A stretch of DNA of 64,000 nt from Cohaesibacter gelatinilyticus (GCF_900215605.1 NZ_OBEL01000001.1:1426001-1490000), one strand, 5' to 3'; counted from the stretch's first letter, positions 1 through 11,050 are shown. Numbers and translations: made by a program. The notes: a model not told the origin generated them from the sequence alone.

Positions 1-15
1 TAGGACGCGAACTCA

Positions 16-972
16 TCAGGCTTCGAGCATCCGATTGCGGCGGAATGGATTCTTGTCAAACCACAACATCAGCAATCGGATAACAAGGAACGTCAAAACC
101 AGGCGGCCGAATAGAAGCATCCAGACATCTCCACCCACAGCGACCATGATTGCAGTATCTTCAATCAAACTATGACAAAGCGATAACCAGCAAAGCGAGT
201 AGAATCTGGCTTCCTTGGAAATGGATCCATCATTGGCGCGGGCAATGATCAGTCCGCCCCCATAGGAAAGCCCCAGCAGAATCCCGGTTGTCGTGATTGG
301 CGTAACAGATGGATCAAGCCCGGAAATCTTCAGCAATGGAGCCAGCAACTTGTTGATCCATTTGGTGACATTCAACCAATCAAGAAGATCCAATCCAACC
401 AAAAGTGCGACAAGAATAATAAAGAGAAAGCCCAATCCCTGCAAACTGGTCATTGCCCATTCCAGATGTCCAACATCAGGCTGGCCAAGATATTTGAAAT
501 GCTCAATTGATTGAGGCTCATTCAAATAGCCGGTTGTTTTTGCGATCAGATCAATCAGCCAGCACGCCAAAATTCCAACGGCAAGACGCAAGATGACAGT
601 GCCCCAAAAACTAGCTCCTGCCTTACGAACAATGGCCTGTTCAATTGGCAGGGCATGCGTAATCAGAATGAACATACAGATTGATGTAATTTGAGCGGCG
701 GTTACTTCGTGACCAATCAAAACCGGAAAGGCAGCAATCGCGCCATATACCCCCATCAAAGCCGATGTAATGAAAATCAACGCCGCCTCAGCAGGTAAAT
801 TTACATACGACATTGCTGGTTCAAACCATGGAACAAGTAAATCAATCCAGCCCATACTTTCAGCAACACGAAGCATAATCATGATGGGAAGCATGATCTT
901 GATAAGTTCCCAAAATGTAGAAAGGCTCAGCCGCGTCAGTTTGACGAGATAGGATGTCATCACATCGCTCAT
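16..972 (-). CDS. Nucleoside-recognition (Gate) domain membrane protein
   Basis: A 318-residue, very hydrophobic protein with about seven or eight predicted membrane segments. Glycine-rich segments such as GILLGLSYGGGLIIARAN and conserved polar residues inside helices (HALPIEQ, CHSLIEDTA) match the nucleoside-recognition (Gate) family that includes the spore maturation proteins SpmA/SpmB. The substrate is unknown; in non-sporulating proteobacteria these are generally annotated only by domain. I placed the start at the ATG reading MSDVMTSYLVKL because the 45 residues before it are arginine-rich and unlike the family; a second ATG four codons later is equally possible, and neither has a strong ribosome binding site. 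It lies downstream of eno on the same strand but beyond eno's terminator, so it probably has its own transcript. The window edge is only 15 bases past its stop. Confidence 0.7.
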   Translation of the reverse strand: MSDVMTSYLVKLTRLSLSTFWELIKIMLPIMIMLRVAESMGWIDLLVPWFEPAMSYVNLPAEAALIFITSALMGVYGAIAAFPVLIGHEVTAAQITSICMFILITHALPIEQAIVRKAGASFWGTVILRLAVGILACWLIDLIAKTTGYLNEPQSIEHFKYLGQPDVGHLEWAMTSLQGLGFLFIILVALLVGLDLLDWLNVTKWINKLLAPLLKISGLDPSVTPITTTGILLGLSYGGGLIIARANDGSISKEARFYSLCWLSLCHSLIEDTAIMVAVGGDVWMLLFGRLVLTFLVIRLLMLWFDKNPFRRNRMLEA

Positions 973-1092
973 GAAAATGAGAAATAAGGGCAATCGAAAT
1001 TGCAGGTGGGACTTGTCATGTCGCATGCATCGCAGCGCTAAGCAAGTGGAAATATCTCTCGATCGGCCCCTCTCAAAAGAGATTCGTCGGGC

Positions 1093-1125
1093 AAAAAAAT
1101 CCGGCACTCGAACGAAGTGCCGGAT
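1093..1125 (-). terminator. Intrinsic terminator after eno
   Basis: On the minus strand a 10-base stem (ATCCGGCACT with AGTGCCGGAT) and a seven-base loop are followed by seven T residues. It starts 47 bases past the eno stop codon, the textbook arrangement for rho-independent termination. Confidence 0.9.
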
Positions 1126-1171
1126 CTTTAGTTTATCAGATCACTCAAATACCAAGGGTATGAATGAAAGG

Positions 1172-2461
<1,290 letters not shown>

Positions 2462-2574
2462 TCATTACGTGGATCAAGGGAGTTCAGATGCTTGCTGTCT
2501 ACCCAAAAACCACCGAGATTCCTAGTGAAAAATGCGAGATTTACAGCATCACACCCATATGCACAGCGATAGCG

Positions 2575-3087
2575 TTAAACCAGTCTCTTTTGGAGAACGT
2601 GAAGGCCATCTCCGCTCTCAGGATGGACCCTCTCACCGGTAACATGAAAACCCAATTTCTTGAGAAGGGAGAGCGACGCGTCATTCTCCAATGATGTTAT
2701 TGCCATCAGTTCCCTCATACCCAAATCATTCAAGGCATGAGCAAGCACCATTTGACAAGCTTCAAACGCATATCCTTTTCGCCAGTGATTGGAATGAATG
2801 GCATATCCAATATCAATCAGCTCCAACCAATCGCGCTTGAGTAAACCGCAAAATCCAACTGGCGTCTGACCCTCATCATTGAGGCAGATAAGATACATGC
2901 CGAACCCATTCTTATCATAGCTAGCCATGAACACTTCTCGACAATGCTCAATGGTATCATCAAGCGTTCTCAATCCCCTATCGCCAATCATGGCGTAGTA
3001 GGCAGGCTCATTCATAAGTTCGAGCAAAAAGGCAGCATCACGCTCATCAATCTTGCGCAACACAAGACGTTCGGATTTTGCAATCAT
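2575..3087 (-). CDS. GNAT-family N-acetyltransferase (RimJ/RimL-like)
   Basis: A 170-residue single-domain acetyl-CoA-dependent acyltransferase. The N-terminal SERLVLRKIDERDAAFLLELMNEP is the typical beta1-alpha1 opening of the RimJ/RimL branch, and the acetyl-CoA binding region is seen as NHWRKGYAFEACQMVLAHAL, followed by the beta-bulge segment MAITSLENDASLSLLKKLGF. The acceptor cannot be told from sequence; members modify ribosomal protein N-termini, small molecules or antibiotics. The start has GAGG seven bases upstream. It lies between eno and a divergent DUF1835 gene, 122 bases upstream of eno on the same strand; co-transcription with eno is possible but nothing shows it. Confidence 0.85.
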   Translation of the reverse strand: MIAKSERLVLRKIDERDAAFLLELMNEPAYYAMIGDRGLRTLDDTIEHCREVFMASYDKNGFGMYLICLNDEGQTPVGFCGLLKRDWLELIDIGYAIHSNHWRKGYAFEACQMVLAHALNDLGMRELMAITSLENDASLSLLKKLGFHVTGERVHPESGDGLHVLQKRLV

Positions 3088-3165
3088 TTGAATACCTCAA
3101 AGGATGAGACCAAGACTGGCCGAATCAGGTAGGAGATAAACCTAGATTAATTGGCAGGACGAATT

Positions 3166-4152
3166 ATGAAAACGCTCATCATCACCAACGGCGACAGCGC
3201 TGCGGGCATTCTGAGAGAAGCAGGCATTGGCGATACCATCCTGCCATGGCGGGATGTTCTACATGAAGGGCCCATTCCTGATGCCGATGATGATCTGTTT
3301 GCCAAAATCCGAGCCAAACATCATGCCAACGGCGCCAGCCAAAACGCAGATGATATCTTTCAGGATTTCAGAGACCGCAATGAGATCCTCAAGAACCATC
3401 AGGAATTCGATCGGATCGAGTTATGGTTTGAACACGATCTCTATGATCAGTTGCAGATCTTGCAGATTCTCGATCATCTGGCCCGTCTGAAGCGGGTTCA
3501 TTCCGTTTTTCTGGTCCAAGCCCCTACATATCTGGGTACACAAACTCCCGATAACATCGGTCGTTTCGAGGAGCTTGGTCTTCCGGTGCTCGACAGCATG
3601 TTCTCGTTCGCCAGCAAAGCTTGGGAAGCCTATAGAACAGCAGATGCCCCCAACCAGATCAACATCCTGCGCCAAGGGCCAATTCCGGGTTTTCCCTTCA
3701 TGGGACAGGCCCTGAAACGCTGTCTGGAAGAACTGCCCGGTAAAGATGGCCTTTCACGCACCGAACGTCAGATTCTCTACACGCTGGACCGTGGCGTCAA
3801 TCGCCCAGGTATGCTCTTTGCGCAGGTCCTGAATATGGAGGAAGCTGCCTTCCTTGGCGATTGGAGTTTCTTCAAGATCCTCAGTGATCTGCAATTCTGC
3901 ACGCGTCCCGCCCTTACCGGCCTGCCACAAGAATTCAAACCCAAGATCTTTGCCAATGATGATCAACGCAAGGAATTCATTACATCCCAGTTACACCTGA
4001 CCGACTTCGGCAAGAAGACACTGGATCAACAGGCAGATTTTCTGATGGAAAATGGTTTGCATCGCTGGTGGGGCGGTTGCGAGCTAACCAGTACCAATCA
4101 CTGGCGCTGGGATGACGAGATCGCAAGTCTCATTCATCACAAGGCCCACTAA
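3166..4152 (+). CDS. DUF1835 domain-containing protein
   Basis: A 328-residue soluble protein opening with MKTLIITNGDSAAGILREAG and LPWRDVLHEGPIPD, the hallmark of DUF1835, whose members carry a Rossmann-like N-terminal fold; the C-terminal 110 residues (from about 215: GLSRTERQILYTLDRGV to the HRWWGGCELT segment) fit the DUF3658 partner domain often fused to it. The biochemical role of the family is not known to me. A TTG-initiated form beginning five codons earlier is possible, but the ATG has AGGA at a good distance and is preferred. It is divergent from the acetyltransferase gene and convergent with the 60-residue membrane protein gene, with a shared terminator between them. No motif indicates a catalytic metal site. 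Confidence 0.75.
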   Translation: MKTLIITNGDSAAGILREAGIGDTILPWRDVLHEGPIPDADDDLFAKIRAKHHANGASQNADDIFQDFRDRNEILKNHQEFDRIELWFEHDLYDQLQILQILDHLARLKRVHSVFLVQAPTYLGTQTPDNIGRFEELGLPVLDSMFSFASKAWEAYRTADAPNQINILRQGPIPGFPFMGQALKRCLEELPGKDGLSRTERQILYTLDRGVNRPGMLFAQVLNMEEAAFLGDWSFFKILSDLQFCTRPALTGLPQEFKPKIFANDDQRKEFITSQLHLTDFGKKTLDQQADFLMENGLHRWWGGCELTSTNHWRWDDEIASLIHHKAH

Positions 4153-4181
4153 GCGTTATTCAATATAGATTCATGAAATGC

Positions 4182-4220
4182 AAAAAAGCAGCCCTGATAT
4201 CAGGAGCCGCCTTTTTCTTT
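4182..4220. terminator. Bidirectional terminator between convergent genes
   Basis: A perfect 12-base palindrome CCTGATATCAGG is extended outward by GC pairs and flanked by an A-run on the left and a T-run (CTTTTTCTTTTT) on the right, so it can terminate the DUF1835 gene on the plus strand and the small membrane protein gene on the minus strand. Confidence 0.65.
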
Positions 4221-4254
4221 TTGGTCTGCATCTACAAACGCAGATAAAATCCAT

Positions 4255-4437
4255 TCAGCCTCGGGTCATGATCACCAGAGCGAACAAAGAACCGAAAGAC
4301 AAAGCAACCGCAGGAATGACAATTGCAGGATAGCCAAAAGTGAAAATGGCCATACCCCAACCGGCCAGAACCAGCAAAGCAACAAGAGTTGCCAGTAGTG
4401 AGCCTTTGGTAAATTCAGTTTTTGTCGCTTCGCTCAT
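4255..4437 (-). CDS. Small two-helix membrane protein (60 residues)
   Basis: A hypothetical 60-residue protein with a short hydrophilic N-terminus (MSEATKTEFTKG) followed by two predicted membrane helices, roughly residues 13-33 and 36-57, separated by a Gly-Tyr-Pro turn. There is no recognisable functional motif and I do not know the family. Support for it being real: it fills an otherwise gene-free gap, ends in a shared terminator, has an amphiphilic layout typical of small inner-membrane proteins, and nothing longer overlaps it. The ribosome binding site is weak (GGGATTT about six bases upstream). It may be a single-gene transcript; the next gene upstream on the strand, kdsA, ends 184 bases away. 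Confidence 0.6.
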   Translation of the reverse strand: MSEATKTEFTKGSLLATLVALLVLAGWGMAIFTFGYPAIVIPAVALSFGSLFALVIMTRG

Positions 4438-4621
4438 AATCTAAATCCCGGTGCTAGATATATATGGCAAACTGCGTAAGAAATTTGCCGTAGAAAATTT
4501 GTCCGCACACTAAGGATTAAAACGAACATGTCCATACGGAACCTTTGCACTGCAACAATAGGTCGCAGTGCAAGTGTTTAGTTGTTCGATTTCGAATATA
4601 CTTTAGATTGAACGAGGGCTA

Positions 4622-5458
4622 TCAAGCACCATTTTTGGCAAGATTATCAAATGCCATGAGGGTCTTGAGCAGATCCTGCAACTCTTGAACAGGGATCATA
4701 TTTGGTCCGTCACATGGCGCATTATCAGGATCCTGATGGGTCTCGAGAAAGACACCGGCAACACCAACGGAAACCGCAGCACGAGAGAGTGTACTGATAA
4801 ACTCACGTTGACCACCGGACGAACTGCCCTGCCCGCCAGGCTGCTGAACCGAATGGGTGGCATCAAAGATAACCGGTGCGCCGGTCTCTGCCATGATTGG
4901 CAGGCCACGGAAATCAGTAACCAGCGTGTTATAGCCAAAGCTGGTCCCACGATCCGTCAGCATGACATTGGCATTACCGCTTTCGGTCAGTTTTGAGACC
5001 ACATTGCGCATGTCCCAAGGTGCCAGAAACTGACCTTTTTTGACATTGATAACTGCGCCGCTCTTCGCAGCTGCAACCAGCAAATCGGTCTGACGACACA
5101 AAAAGGCCGGGATCTGCAAAATATCGGCGACTTCTGCCGCTGGTGCACATTGATGCACCTCGTGAATGTCAGTGACGACCGGAAGACCAAACTTCTCTTT
5201 GATTTCCGCAAAAACCTCAACCGCTTTCTCCAGACCAATGCCGCGTGCCGCAGTCAGACTGGTTCGGTTGGCTTTATCAAATGAGGATTTATAGACAATG
5301 CCGATACCAAGATTGTCACTAATCTCTTTCAATGCTGCCGCCATTTCCATGGCATGGTCGCGGCTTTCCATCTGACATGGACCAGCCATGACAGACAAAG
5401 GCAAATCGTTACCGAATTTGACAGAACCGGCAGAAACAACTGAGTTAGGTGCAGACAT
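4622..5458 (-). CDS. kdsA: 3-deoxy-8-phosphooctulonate synthase (KDO-8-P synthase)
   Basis: Condenses arabinose-5-phosphate and phosphoenolpyruvate to KDO-8-phosphate, the first committed step to the KDO of lipopolysaccharide core. The 278-residue TIM-barrel protein shows [17 protein letters not shown] near the N-terminus, [32 protein letters not shown] and the C-terminal [16 protein letters not shown]. The cysteine in AGPC, the histidine in DATHS, the glutamate in LETH and the aspartate in NAPCDGP are the four ligands of the metal-dependent class; the metal-independent E. coli enzyme has asparagine at the first site. I chose the ATG reading [11 protein letters not shown], which has GAGAG seven bases upstream, instead of one 14 codons earlier. 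It lies downstream of pyrG on the same strand, 161 bases apart, a pairing common in proteobacteria. Confidence 0.96.
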   Translation of the reverse strand: MSAPNSVVSAGSVKFGNDLPLSVMAGPCQMESRDHAMEMAAALKEISDNLGIGIVYKSSFDKANRTSLTAARGIGLEKAVEVFAEIKEKFGLPVVTDIHEVHQCAPAAEVADILQIPAFLCRQTDLLVAAAKSGAVINVKKGQFLAPWDMRNVVSKLTESGNANVMLTDRGTSFGYNTLVTDFRGLPIMAETGAPVIFDATHSVQQPGGQGSSSGGQREFISTLSRAAVSVGVAGVFLETHQDPDNAPCDGPNMIPVQELQDLLKTLMAFDNLAKNGA

Positions 5459-5619
5459 AAAAGCTCTCATTGTGCTGGTGGGGCCAGATCGCAAAGACAT
5501 ATGAGCCCAGGATCGAAGCGAAAGGAATCACGGCTGAACCATGAAATGCAGTCGCGGCAAAAACATGGCAGCAAAAGCAAGAAAGCAGGGTAACCCCTGC
5601 CTTCTCATATTTCCAAATC

Positions 5620-7251
5620 CTAGACCAGTCGGCTCTGCTCAAGAGCGGCTGAAATAAAGGACGAGAACAGTGGATGCGGATCAAACGGGCGAGATTTCAG
5701 CTCCGGATGATACTGGACCGCAACGAACCATGGATGATCAGCAATCTCGACAGTCTCCGGCAATACACCATCCGGAGAGAGGCCCGCAAAGATCAAACCA
5801 CATTCTTCCAACTTGTCCTTGAAGTCGATATTGACCTCATAACGATGGCGATGGCGCTCGTGGATAATTTCGGAATCATAGATATCCGCAATCTTGGAAC
5901 CAGGCTTCAAATGCGCCTCATAGGAACCAAGACGCATGGTGCCACCCAGATCCCCATCCTGACTACGGGTTTCCTTGGCATTGCCCTTCGACCATTCGGT
6001 CATCAGACCAACAACGCTGTTCCTCGCATCACCAAACTCGGATGATGTCGCGTCTTGGATCCCAGCCAAATTGCGAGCTGCTTCAATAACCGCCATCTGC
6101 ATGCCAAAACAGATACCGAAATACGGGATCTTGTTTTCACGTGCATAGCGAACAGCTTCAATCTTGCCTTCAGAACCACGCTCACCAAATCCACCTGGCA
6201 CCAGAATGCCATGCACATCACCAAGCTGTTCGGCTGGATCCTGTCCCTTTTCAAAGGCATCGGACTCGATCCACTTCAGATTGACCTTCACCTTATTGTC
6301 GATGCCGCCATGATAAAGCGCTTCGATCAGGGATTTATAAGCATCCAAAAGCTGGGTATATTTACCGACAACCGCAATCTCAACTTCCCCTTCAGGGTTG
6401 TTGATGCGATCCATGATGCCTTCCCAGATCTCGAAATTCGGTTTTGGAGCACCATCAATACCAAAAGCCGCCAATACTTCATTATCCAGCCCTTCGGCAT
6501 GGTAGGAAAGTGGCACCTGATAGATGGACTTCACATCCAGCGCCTGAATAACCGCTTCCGGCCGTACATTACAGAATTGGGAAAGCTTGCGACGCTCACT
6601 GACCGGAATTTCACGATCACAGCGAACCAGCAGGATATTTGGCTGAATACCAATGGAACGCAGCTCTTTCACGGAGTGCTGGGTTGGTTTGGTTTTCAGC
6701 TCGCCCGCACTTGGAATATAGGGCATCAGAGTCAGATGGATATAGACCGCTTGACCACGTGGCAGTTCATTGCCCAACTGACGGATCGCTTCGAAGAACG
6801 GAAGCGCTTCGATATCACCAACCGTGCCGCCAATCTCACACAGCACGAAATCATAATCTTCGTTGCCATCGAGAATGAAATTCTTGATCTCGTCGGTCAC
6901 ATGCGGAATCACCTGCACCGTGCCGCCAAGATAGTCCCCACGACGTTCGCGGGTAATGATGTTCTGATAGATCCGACCCGTCGTGATATTGTCCTGCTGA
7001 TTGGACGGACGACCGGTAAAGCGCTCATAGTGACCCAGATCAAGATCTGTTTCCGCGCCATCATCGGTCACGAAGCATTCCCCATGCTGGTAGGGAGACA
7101 TCGTACCGGGATCAACATTGAGATAGGGATCAAGTTTACGTAGCCGAACTGAATAGCCACGTGCCTGTAGAGCCGCCCCAAGAGCCGCAGACGCAAGCCC
7201 TTTGCCGAGCGAGGACACCACACCGCCAGTAATGAAAATATATCGCGCCAT
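5620..7251 (-). CDS. pyrG: CTP synthase
   Basis: Amidates UTP to CTP using glutamine, the last step of pyrimidine nucleotide synthesis. The 543 residues match the normal length. The N-terminal synthetase domain begins [20 protein letters not shown] (P-loop) and contains [21 protein letters not shown] and [14 protein letters not shown]. The C-terminal class I glutamine amidotransferase domain shows the oxyanion segment [12 protein letters not shown], the nucleophile [10 protein letters not shown] (cysteine), and the His-Glu pair in [11 protein letters not shown]. All catalytic residues are present. It sits between secG and kdsA on the minus strand; a terminator-like hairpin separates it from secG, so it probably has its own promoter in the 278-base gap upstream. 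Confidence 0.98.
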   Translation of the reverse strand: MARYIFITGGVVSSLGKGLASAALGAALQARGYSVRLRKLDPYLNVDPGTMSPYQHGECFVTDDGAETDLDLGHYERFTGRPSNQQDNITTGRIYQNIITRERRGDYLGGTVQVIPHVTDEIKNFILDGNEDYDFVLCEIGGTVGDIEALPFFEAIRQLGNELPRGQAVYIHLTLMPYIPSAGELKTKPTQHSVKELRSIGIQPNILLVRCDREIPVSERRKLSQFCNVRPEAVIQALDVKSIYQVPLSYHAEGLDNEVLAAFGIDGAPKPNFEIWEGIMDRINNPEGEVEIAVVGKYTQLLDAYKSLIEALYHGGIDNKVKVNLKWIESDAFEKGQDPAEQLGDVHGILVPGGFGERGSEGKIEAVRYARENKIPYFGICFGMQMAVIEAARNLAGIQDATSSEFGDARNSVVGLMTEWSKGNAKETRSQDGDLGGTMRLGSYEAHLKPGSKIADIYDSEIIHERHRHRYEVNIDFKDKLEECGLIFAGLSPDGVLPETVEIADHPWFVAVQYHPELKSRPFDPHPLFSSFISAALEQSRLV

Positions 7252-7440
7252 GGACTCGTAGATTACTTCTCTTTGGTGGGAAATGCCAAATCAATTCCCA
7301 AACCGTCCAAAAGAAAATCACGACCGGAAGTCAAAGCCAGCCCCCGAGCCGGATGATCTCAAGAAAAAGGCCGCATCCATCCCCTGACTTCCAGGCTCTT
7401 GGCAACCTGGCAAGGATCGATCCAGCACTTGCACAATAGA

Positions 7441-7487
7441 AACCGGCCCCCACTCGAATCAAAAGAAAACGTGCGAGAGCCGGTTTG
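7441..7487 (-). terminator. Probable terminator after secG
   Basis: On the minus strand AAACCGGC pairs with GCCGGTTT eight for eight, with an inner CTCG/CGAG pairing, followed by a modest T-rich tail (CTATT). It begins 42 bases past the secG stop. The weak T-tract lowers confidence. Confidence 0.55.
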
Positions 7488-7529
7488 AAACTTCATGATC
7501 AGGCCATCTAACATAGCCCAGTCTCAACC

Positions 7530-7910
7530 TTACTGAGAGGTTGGAACCTGTGGGCCGCTCTGGCTACGCTGCTGCAGCTCATCCAGAATGCCATTGCCGC
7601 CAGCTGCTGGCTGACCTTCACCAGACTGGGTTTCAGTCTGTGCAGGAACATTGTCCAATACATCGCTTGGCTTGTCACTGACACGGGCCAGAATGGTCAG
7701 AATCAGCGAAGTAGCAAAGAAACAAGCGGCCAGAATAGCCGTTGTCCGGGTCAACAGGTTGGCTGCACCACGACCGGTCAGAAAACCGCCGCCACCGCCG
7801 CCGCCACCACCACCAATGCCCAGAGCGCCACCTTCAGAGCGCTGCAACAGGACCACAACAACCAGTGCGGCCACAACAAGCAGGTGGATGACAATAATTA
7901 CCGATTCCAT
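7530..7910 (-). CDS. secG: Preprotein translocase subunit SecG
   Basis: Small inner-membrane subunit of the SecYEG channel that promotes SecA-driven translocation. The 126-residue protein has two transmembrane helices (about residues 2-24 and 55-75) joined by a cytoplasmic loop that carries LLQRSEGGALGIG, a run of ten glycines and FLTGRGAANLLTRTTAILA, the SecG core. A 50-residue polar tail rich in Gln, Gly and Pro follows, as in many alphaproteobacterial SecG proteins. The ATG reading MESVIIVIHLL was chosen because the extra 26 upstream residues are charged and precede a canonical SecG start; GAGACG lies upstream. It is flanked by tpiA upstream and pyrG downstream, the usual order tpiA-secG-pyrG in this group. 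Confidence 0.95.
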   Translation of the reverse strand: MESVIIVIHLLVVAALVVVVLLQRSEGGALGIGGGGGGGGGGFLTGRGAANLLTRTTAILAACFFATSLILTILARVSDKPSDVLDNVPAQTETQSGEGQPAAGGNGILDELQQRSQSGPQVPTSQ

Positions 7911-8113
7911 GCTTTTTACGTCTCTATCATAGCGAAATCGCAGTTTTGAGCCATTTTCGCTCAAAACCGCGACCGCATTATCATTCATCTTGGGCGTCTT
8001 CTACAACAAGCCGCCGCAGGATTCCAGTCTTTCCATGCGCTTTTATGCATTTGGGTGGGAAGAGATGCCTTTGCAACCCCTGCCCCACACAAAGAATTCA
8101 CATGTAGAAATCG

Positions 8114-8872
8114 TTACTTGTATGCAGCCATGATACCGAGGAAGTCTGCCGCCTTCAGGCTGGCACCACCAACAAGAGCACCATCTACGTTGGCAACACC
8201 CATCAACTCGGATGCATTGCCGGGCTTTACAGAACCACCATATAGAAGACGCATGGAAGAACCTTCGTCACCAAAGGCTTTGCTCAGCTCTTCACGCATG
8301 CAAGCATGGACTTCCGCAACATCATCAGCGGTTGGCGTCAGGCCCGTACCGATTGCCCAGACAGGCTCATAAGCAATCACCGAGTTGGCTGCGGTTGCTC
8401 CAGAAGGGATGGAGCCAGCCAATTGTGCTTTGATCACATCAAGGGTCTCACCGCTCTTGCGCTCTCCCTCAGTCTCACCAACGCAAATGATGGCAACCAG
8501 ATCTTGAGCCCAGACAGCCTCGGCTTTGGCTTTGACCACTTTGTTGCTCTCACCATGGTCAGCACGACGCTCGGAGTGACCAACAATGATGGCAGACGCA
8601 CCAGCATCAGCAAACATTTCAGCAGACAGATCACCAGTATGAGCGCCAGAGCCATTGACATGACAATCCTGCGCACCAATTGCGACAGCACTACCACCAG
8701 CAGTCTGGGCGAACTGAGAGACAAGCGTGGCAGGTGGGCAAATCATGCTATCAACCTTGGATGCCAAATCAGCGTCATATCCACCAATCAGAGCTTCCAG
8801 CTCCGATGCGGCCGCTTTCAGACCATTCATTTTCCAGTTACCAGCGACGAGTGGCTTGATAGCAGCGCTCAT
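8114..8872 (-). CDS. tpiA: Triosephosphate isomerase
   Basis: Interconverts dihydroxyacetone phosphate and glyceraldehyde-3-phosphate in glycolysis and gluconeogenesis. At 252 residues it is standard length. Catalytic residues are visible: the lysine in GNWKMNG, the histidine in IVGHSERR and the glutamate in [11 protein letters not shown]; the phosphate-binding YGGSVKPGN and GALVGGASL segments are intact. AAGGGGAA precedes the ATG at good spacing. It reads toward secG, 203 bases downstream, and is divergent from the PpiD-like gene, so its promoter lies in the roughly 300-base region between the two. Confidence 0.97.
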   Translation of the reverse strand: MSAAIKPLVAGNWKMNGLKAAASELEALIGGYDADLASKVDSMICPPATLVSQFAQTAGGSAVAIGAQDCHVNGSGAHTGDLSAEMFADAGASAIIVGHSERRADHGESNKVVKAKAEAVWAQDLVAIICVGETEGERKSGETLDVIKAQLAGSIPSGATAANSVIAYEPVWAIGTGLTPTADDVAEVHACMREELSKAFGDEGSSMRLLYGGSVKPGNASELMGVANVDGALVGGASLKAADFLGIMAAYK

Positions 8873-9175
8873 GGATCATTCCCCTTCATGCAAATCCGAT
8901 GAAAATTCTGGGCCTGCCATAGCAAACTTCATCTCGCCTTGCTAGTTGCCAGCGCATTTGCAGTGGACCACCTCGCCTTTTTCCTCAAATTTTGGTTACA
9001 AACCCGATTTCTGCCCTGATTTGTCCCCTCTTTTAAGCGAGCAAAGCTTGCAGGGTGAGGTTGAGCTTTCTATGATCCGCCCAAAGTTGGAAAGACATCA
9101 CTGCGGTGTGGCAAACAGCTTGGGCCAATATTCGGTCCGCTGACCTGCCCCCGGATGAAAAGGACAAATCCTTCC
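8873..9175. other. Divergent intergenic region, tpiA / PpiD-like gene
   Basis: About 300 bases with no gene. It holds the tpiA ribosome binding site at its left edge and a near-consensus promoter for the foldase gene at 9048-9076. I could not identify the tpiA promoter with confidence. Confidence 0.6.
9048..9076 (+). promoter_or_regulatory. Sigma-70 type promoter of the PpiD-like gene
   Basis: TTGCAG and TATGAT are separated by exactly 17 bases, a close match to the vegetative consensus, and point to a transcription start near 9083, about 90 bases before the chosen start codon. Confidence 0.6.
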
Positions 9176-11050
9176 ATGATGGAATTTATGCGCACAATGG
9201 CAGCAGGTTGGGTTGCCAAGATTTTTATGGGCCTGTTGGTTCTCAGCTTCGCCGTTTGGGGTATCGCTGATATTTTCAACGGCTTCGGCAGAGGTGCAGT
9301 CGCCACTGTCGGTGACGCTGAAATTGATGCGCGAGACTATCAGGTAGAGTTGAACAAAGAACTCAACATCCTGTCCAATCGTCTTGGCCGCACCATCACC
9401 CCTTCTCAGTCTGCTACCTTTGGCATCCCCAATCAGGTGCTGGGCCGCATGATTGCAGAAGGCACTCTGGATGATCTGGCTCTGAAGTATAATGTCGGCC
9501 TGTCCAAGGAAGAACTGGCCAAACGCATTGCAGAGGAACCAAGCTTCCAAACCCTTGGTCGTTTTGATCGCGCTTATATGCAGAATGTACTGCGTAGCCT
9601 CGGAACCACAGAAGATCGCTATGTCACCAGCCGTGAAAAGCTGGAAGCCCGCCGTCAGATTGGTGGTGGTCTCGCAGGTCTTGCCACAGCGCCAACCGCT
9701 AGCCTGAAGGTCTTCCATCGCTTTGCCAATGAAAAACGCTCTGCTGACTATCTGATTCTGGAAGAAAGCAAACTGCCAGAAGTTGCGGAACCGACCGATG
9801 CAGAGCTGGAAACCTATTACAAAGACAAGAAGCTCGCCTTCCGCGCACCGGAATATCGTTCTTTCGAGCTGTTGAAGCTGGAGCCGGGCGATATCGCGGA
9901 TCCATCTGCCGTATCAGATGAAGATGCAAAAATCGTTTTTGACTCCGGTTCCAACCGCTTCCGTACTCCGGAAAAGCGCCGCGTGCAACAGATCCTCTTC
10001 AGTTCTGAAGAGGAAGCCAAGGCTGCTTCCGACAAAATCAAGGACGGCACAAGCTTTGATGACATCTTGACCGAACGCAATATCAAGCCGGAAGATGCCG
10101 ACTTTGGTCTTTTAACCAAAACCGAGCTGACTGATCCTGCTGCGGCAGATGCTGCATTCACGCTGGATCTGAACACCGTATCTGACGTAGTCGATGGCCG
10201 TTTCGGAAAACTGTTGCTTCGTGTAACGGAAATTCAGCCGGAAGCCTCCAAGCCATTTGACGAGGTCAAGGATATCCTGAAAGCAGAAATCGCTGCCGAT
10301 CGTGCCAATGGCGAAGTGCTGGATATGTTCGACAGTGTGGAAGATGAGCGCGCTGGAGGATCCACTCTGAAAGAGATCGCCGACAAGCTGAACCTGAAAC
10401 TGCGCACGATTACTTCCATTTCCAAAGCAGGTGATTTGAAAACCGAAGACAAGGTCACCGATCTTCCAGAACAGGAAAAACTGTTGACTGGTATCTTTGA
10501 AAGCGATGTAGATTTGGAGACTGACCCGATCGATATCGGTAGTACCGGTTTTGCCTGGTACAACGTCATCGACATCACTCCTGCTCAGGATCGTCCTTTG
10601 ACAGATGTGAAAGCCAAAGTGATCGAAGCATGGAAAGCTGACAAACGCAGAACTCAATTGACTGACTTGGCAACCAAGCTCAAAGGCGAGCTGGATGGTG
10701 GCAAGAGCTTGGCAGATATTGCTGCCGATCAAGGCATTGAGGTCAAGCAAGCCAAGGACCTGACCCGTCAGAGCCAGGGCGTCTCTGTTCCGCAGAGTGC
10801 GATCGATCAGCTCTTCAACGGCCCCGTTGGTTATACCGCTACCGCAGCTGGGGAGAATTCTCAGCTGCTGTTGAAAGTCACTGACATCACTGCGCCGGAA
10901 TTCAACGCTGACGGCCTGGAAAATGATGCTCTACGTCGTCAGCTGGATCAGAATGCGGAAAATGATCTGCTGTCTCAGCTGGTAGGTGGTCTGCAGCGGG
11001 ATCTCGGTATCTCGATCAACCAACCTCTGCTGAACCAGTTGGTGCGTTAG
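9176..11050 (+). CDS. Membrane-anchored peptidyl-prolyl isomerase/foldase (PpiD/SurA-N type)
   Basis: A 624-residue periplasmic folding factor. A single N-terminal anchor (about residues 10-30: AGWVAKIFMGLLVLSFAVWG) is followed by FNGFGRGAVATVGDAEI, typical of PpiD-like proteins of alphaproteobacteria. Residues around 30-190 form the SurA N-terminal chaperone domain. Around 240-360, beginning RTPEKRRVQQILFSS and continuing through ADFGLLTKTELTDPAAADAAF to GRFGKLLLRVTEI, lies a parvulin rotamase-like domain; the C-terminal 250 residues form a second helical chaperone part. Expected role: assisting outer-membrane and secreted proteins as they leave SecYEG. Start is uncertain: ATGs at 9155, 9176 and 9179 are in frame; AAAAGGA favours 9176. 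A clear terminator follows. Confidence 0.88.
   Translation: MMEFMRTMAAGWVAKIFMGLLVLSFAVWGIADIFNGFGRGAVATVGDAEIDARDYQVELNKELNILSNRLGRTITPSQSATFGIPNQVLGRMIAEGTLDDLALKYNVGLSKEELAKRIAEEPSFQTLGRFDRAYMQNVLRSLGTTEDRYVTSREKLEARRQIGGGLAGLATAPTASLKVFHRFANEKRSADYLILEESKLPEVAEPTDAELETYYKDKKLAFRAPEYRSFELLKLEPGDIADPSAVSDEDAKIVFDSGSNRFRTPEKRRVQQILFSSEEEAKAASDKIKDGTSFDDILTERNIKPEDADFGLLTKTELTDPAAADAAFTLDLNTVSDVVDGRFGKLLLRVTEIQPEASKPFDEVKDILKAEIAADRANGEVLDMFDSVEDERAGGSTLKEIADKLNLKLRTITSISKAGDLKTEDKVTDLPEQEKLLTGIFESDVDLETDPIDIGSTGFAWYNVIDITPAQDRPLTDVKAKVIEAWKADKRRTQLTDLATKLKGELDGGKSLADIAADQGIEVKQAKDLTRQSQGVSVPQSAIDQLFNGPVGYTATAAGENSQLLLKVTDITAPEFNADGLENDALRRQLDQNAENDLLSQLVGGLQRDLGISINQPLLNQLVR

Noticed and set aside
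6055-7143. 362-codon frame antisense to pyrG
   Set aside because: It lies wholly within pyrG, which has every catalytic motif; the long open frame is a by-product of codon bias in pyrG.
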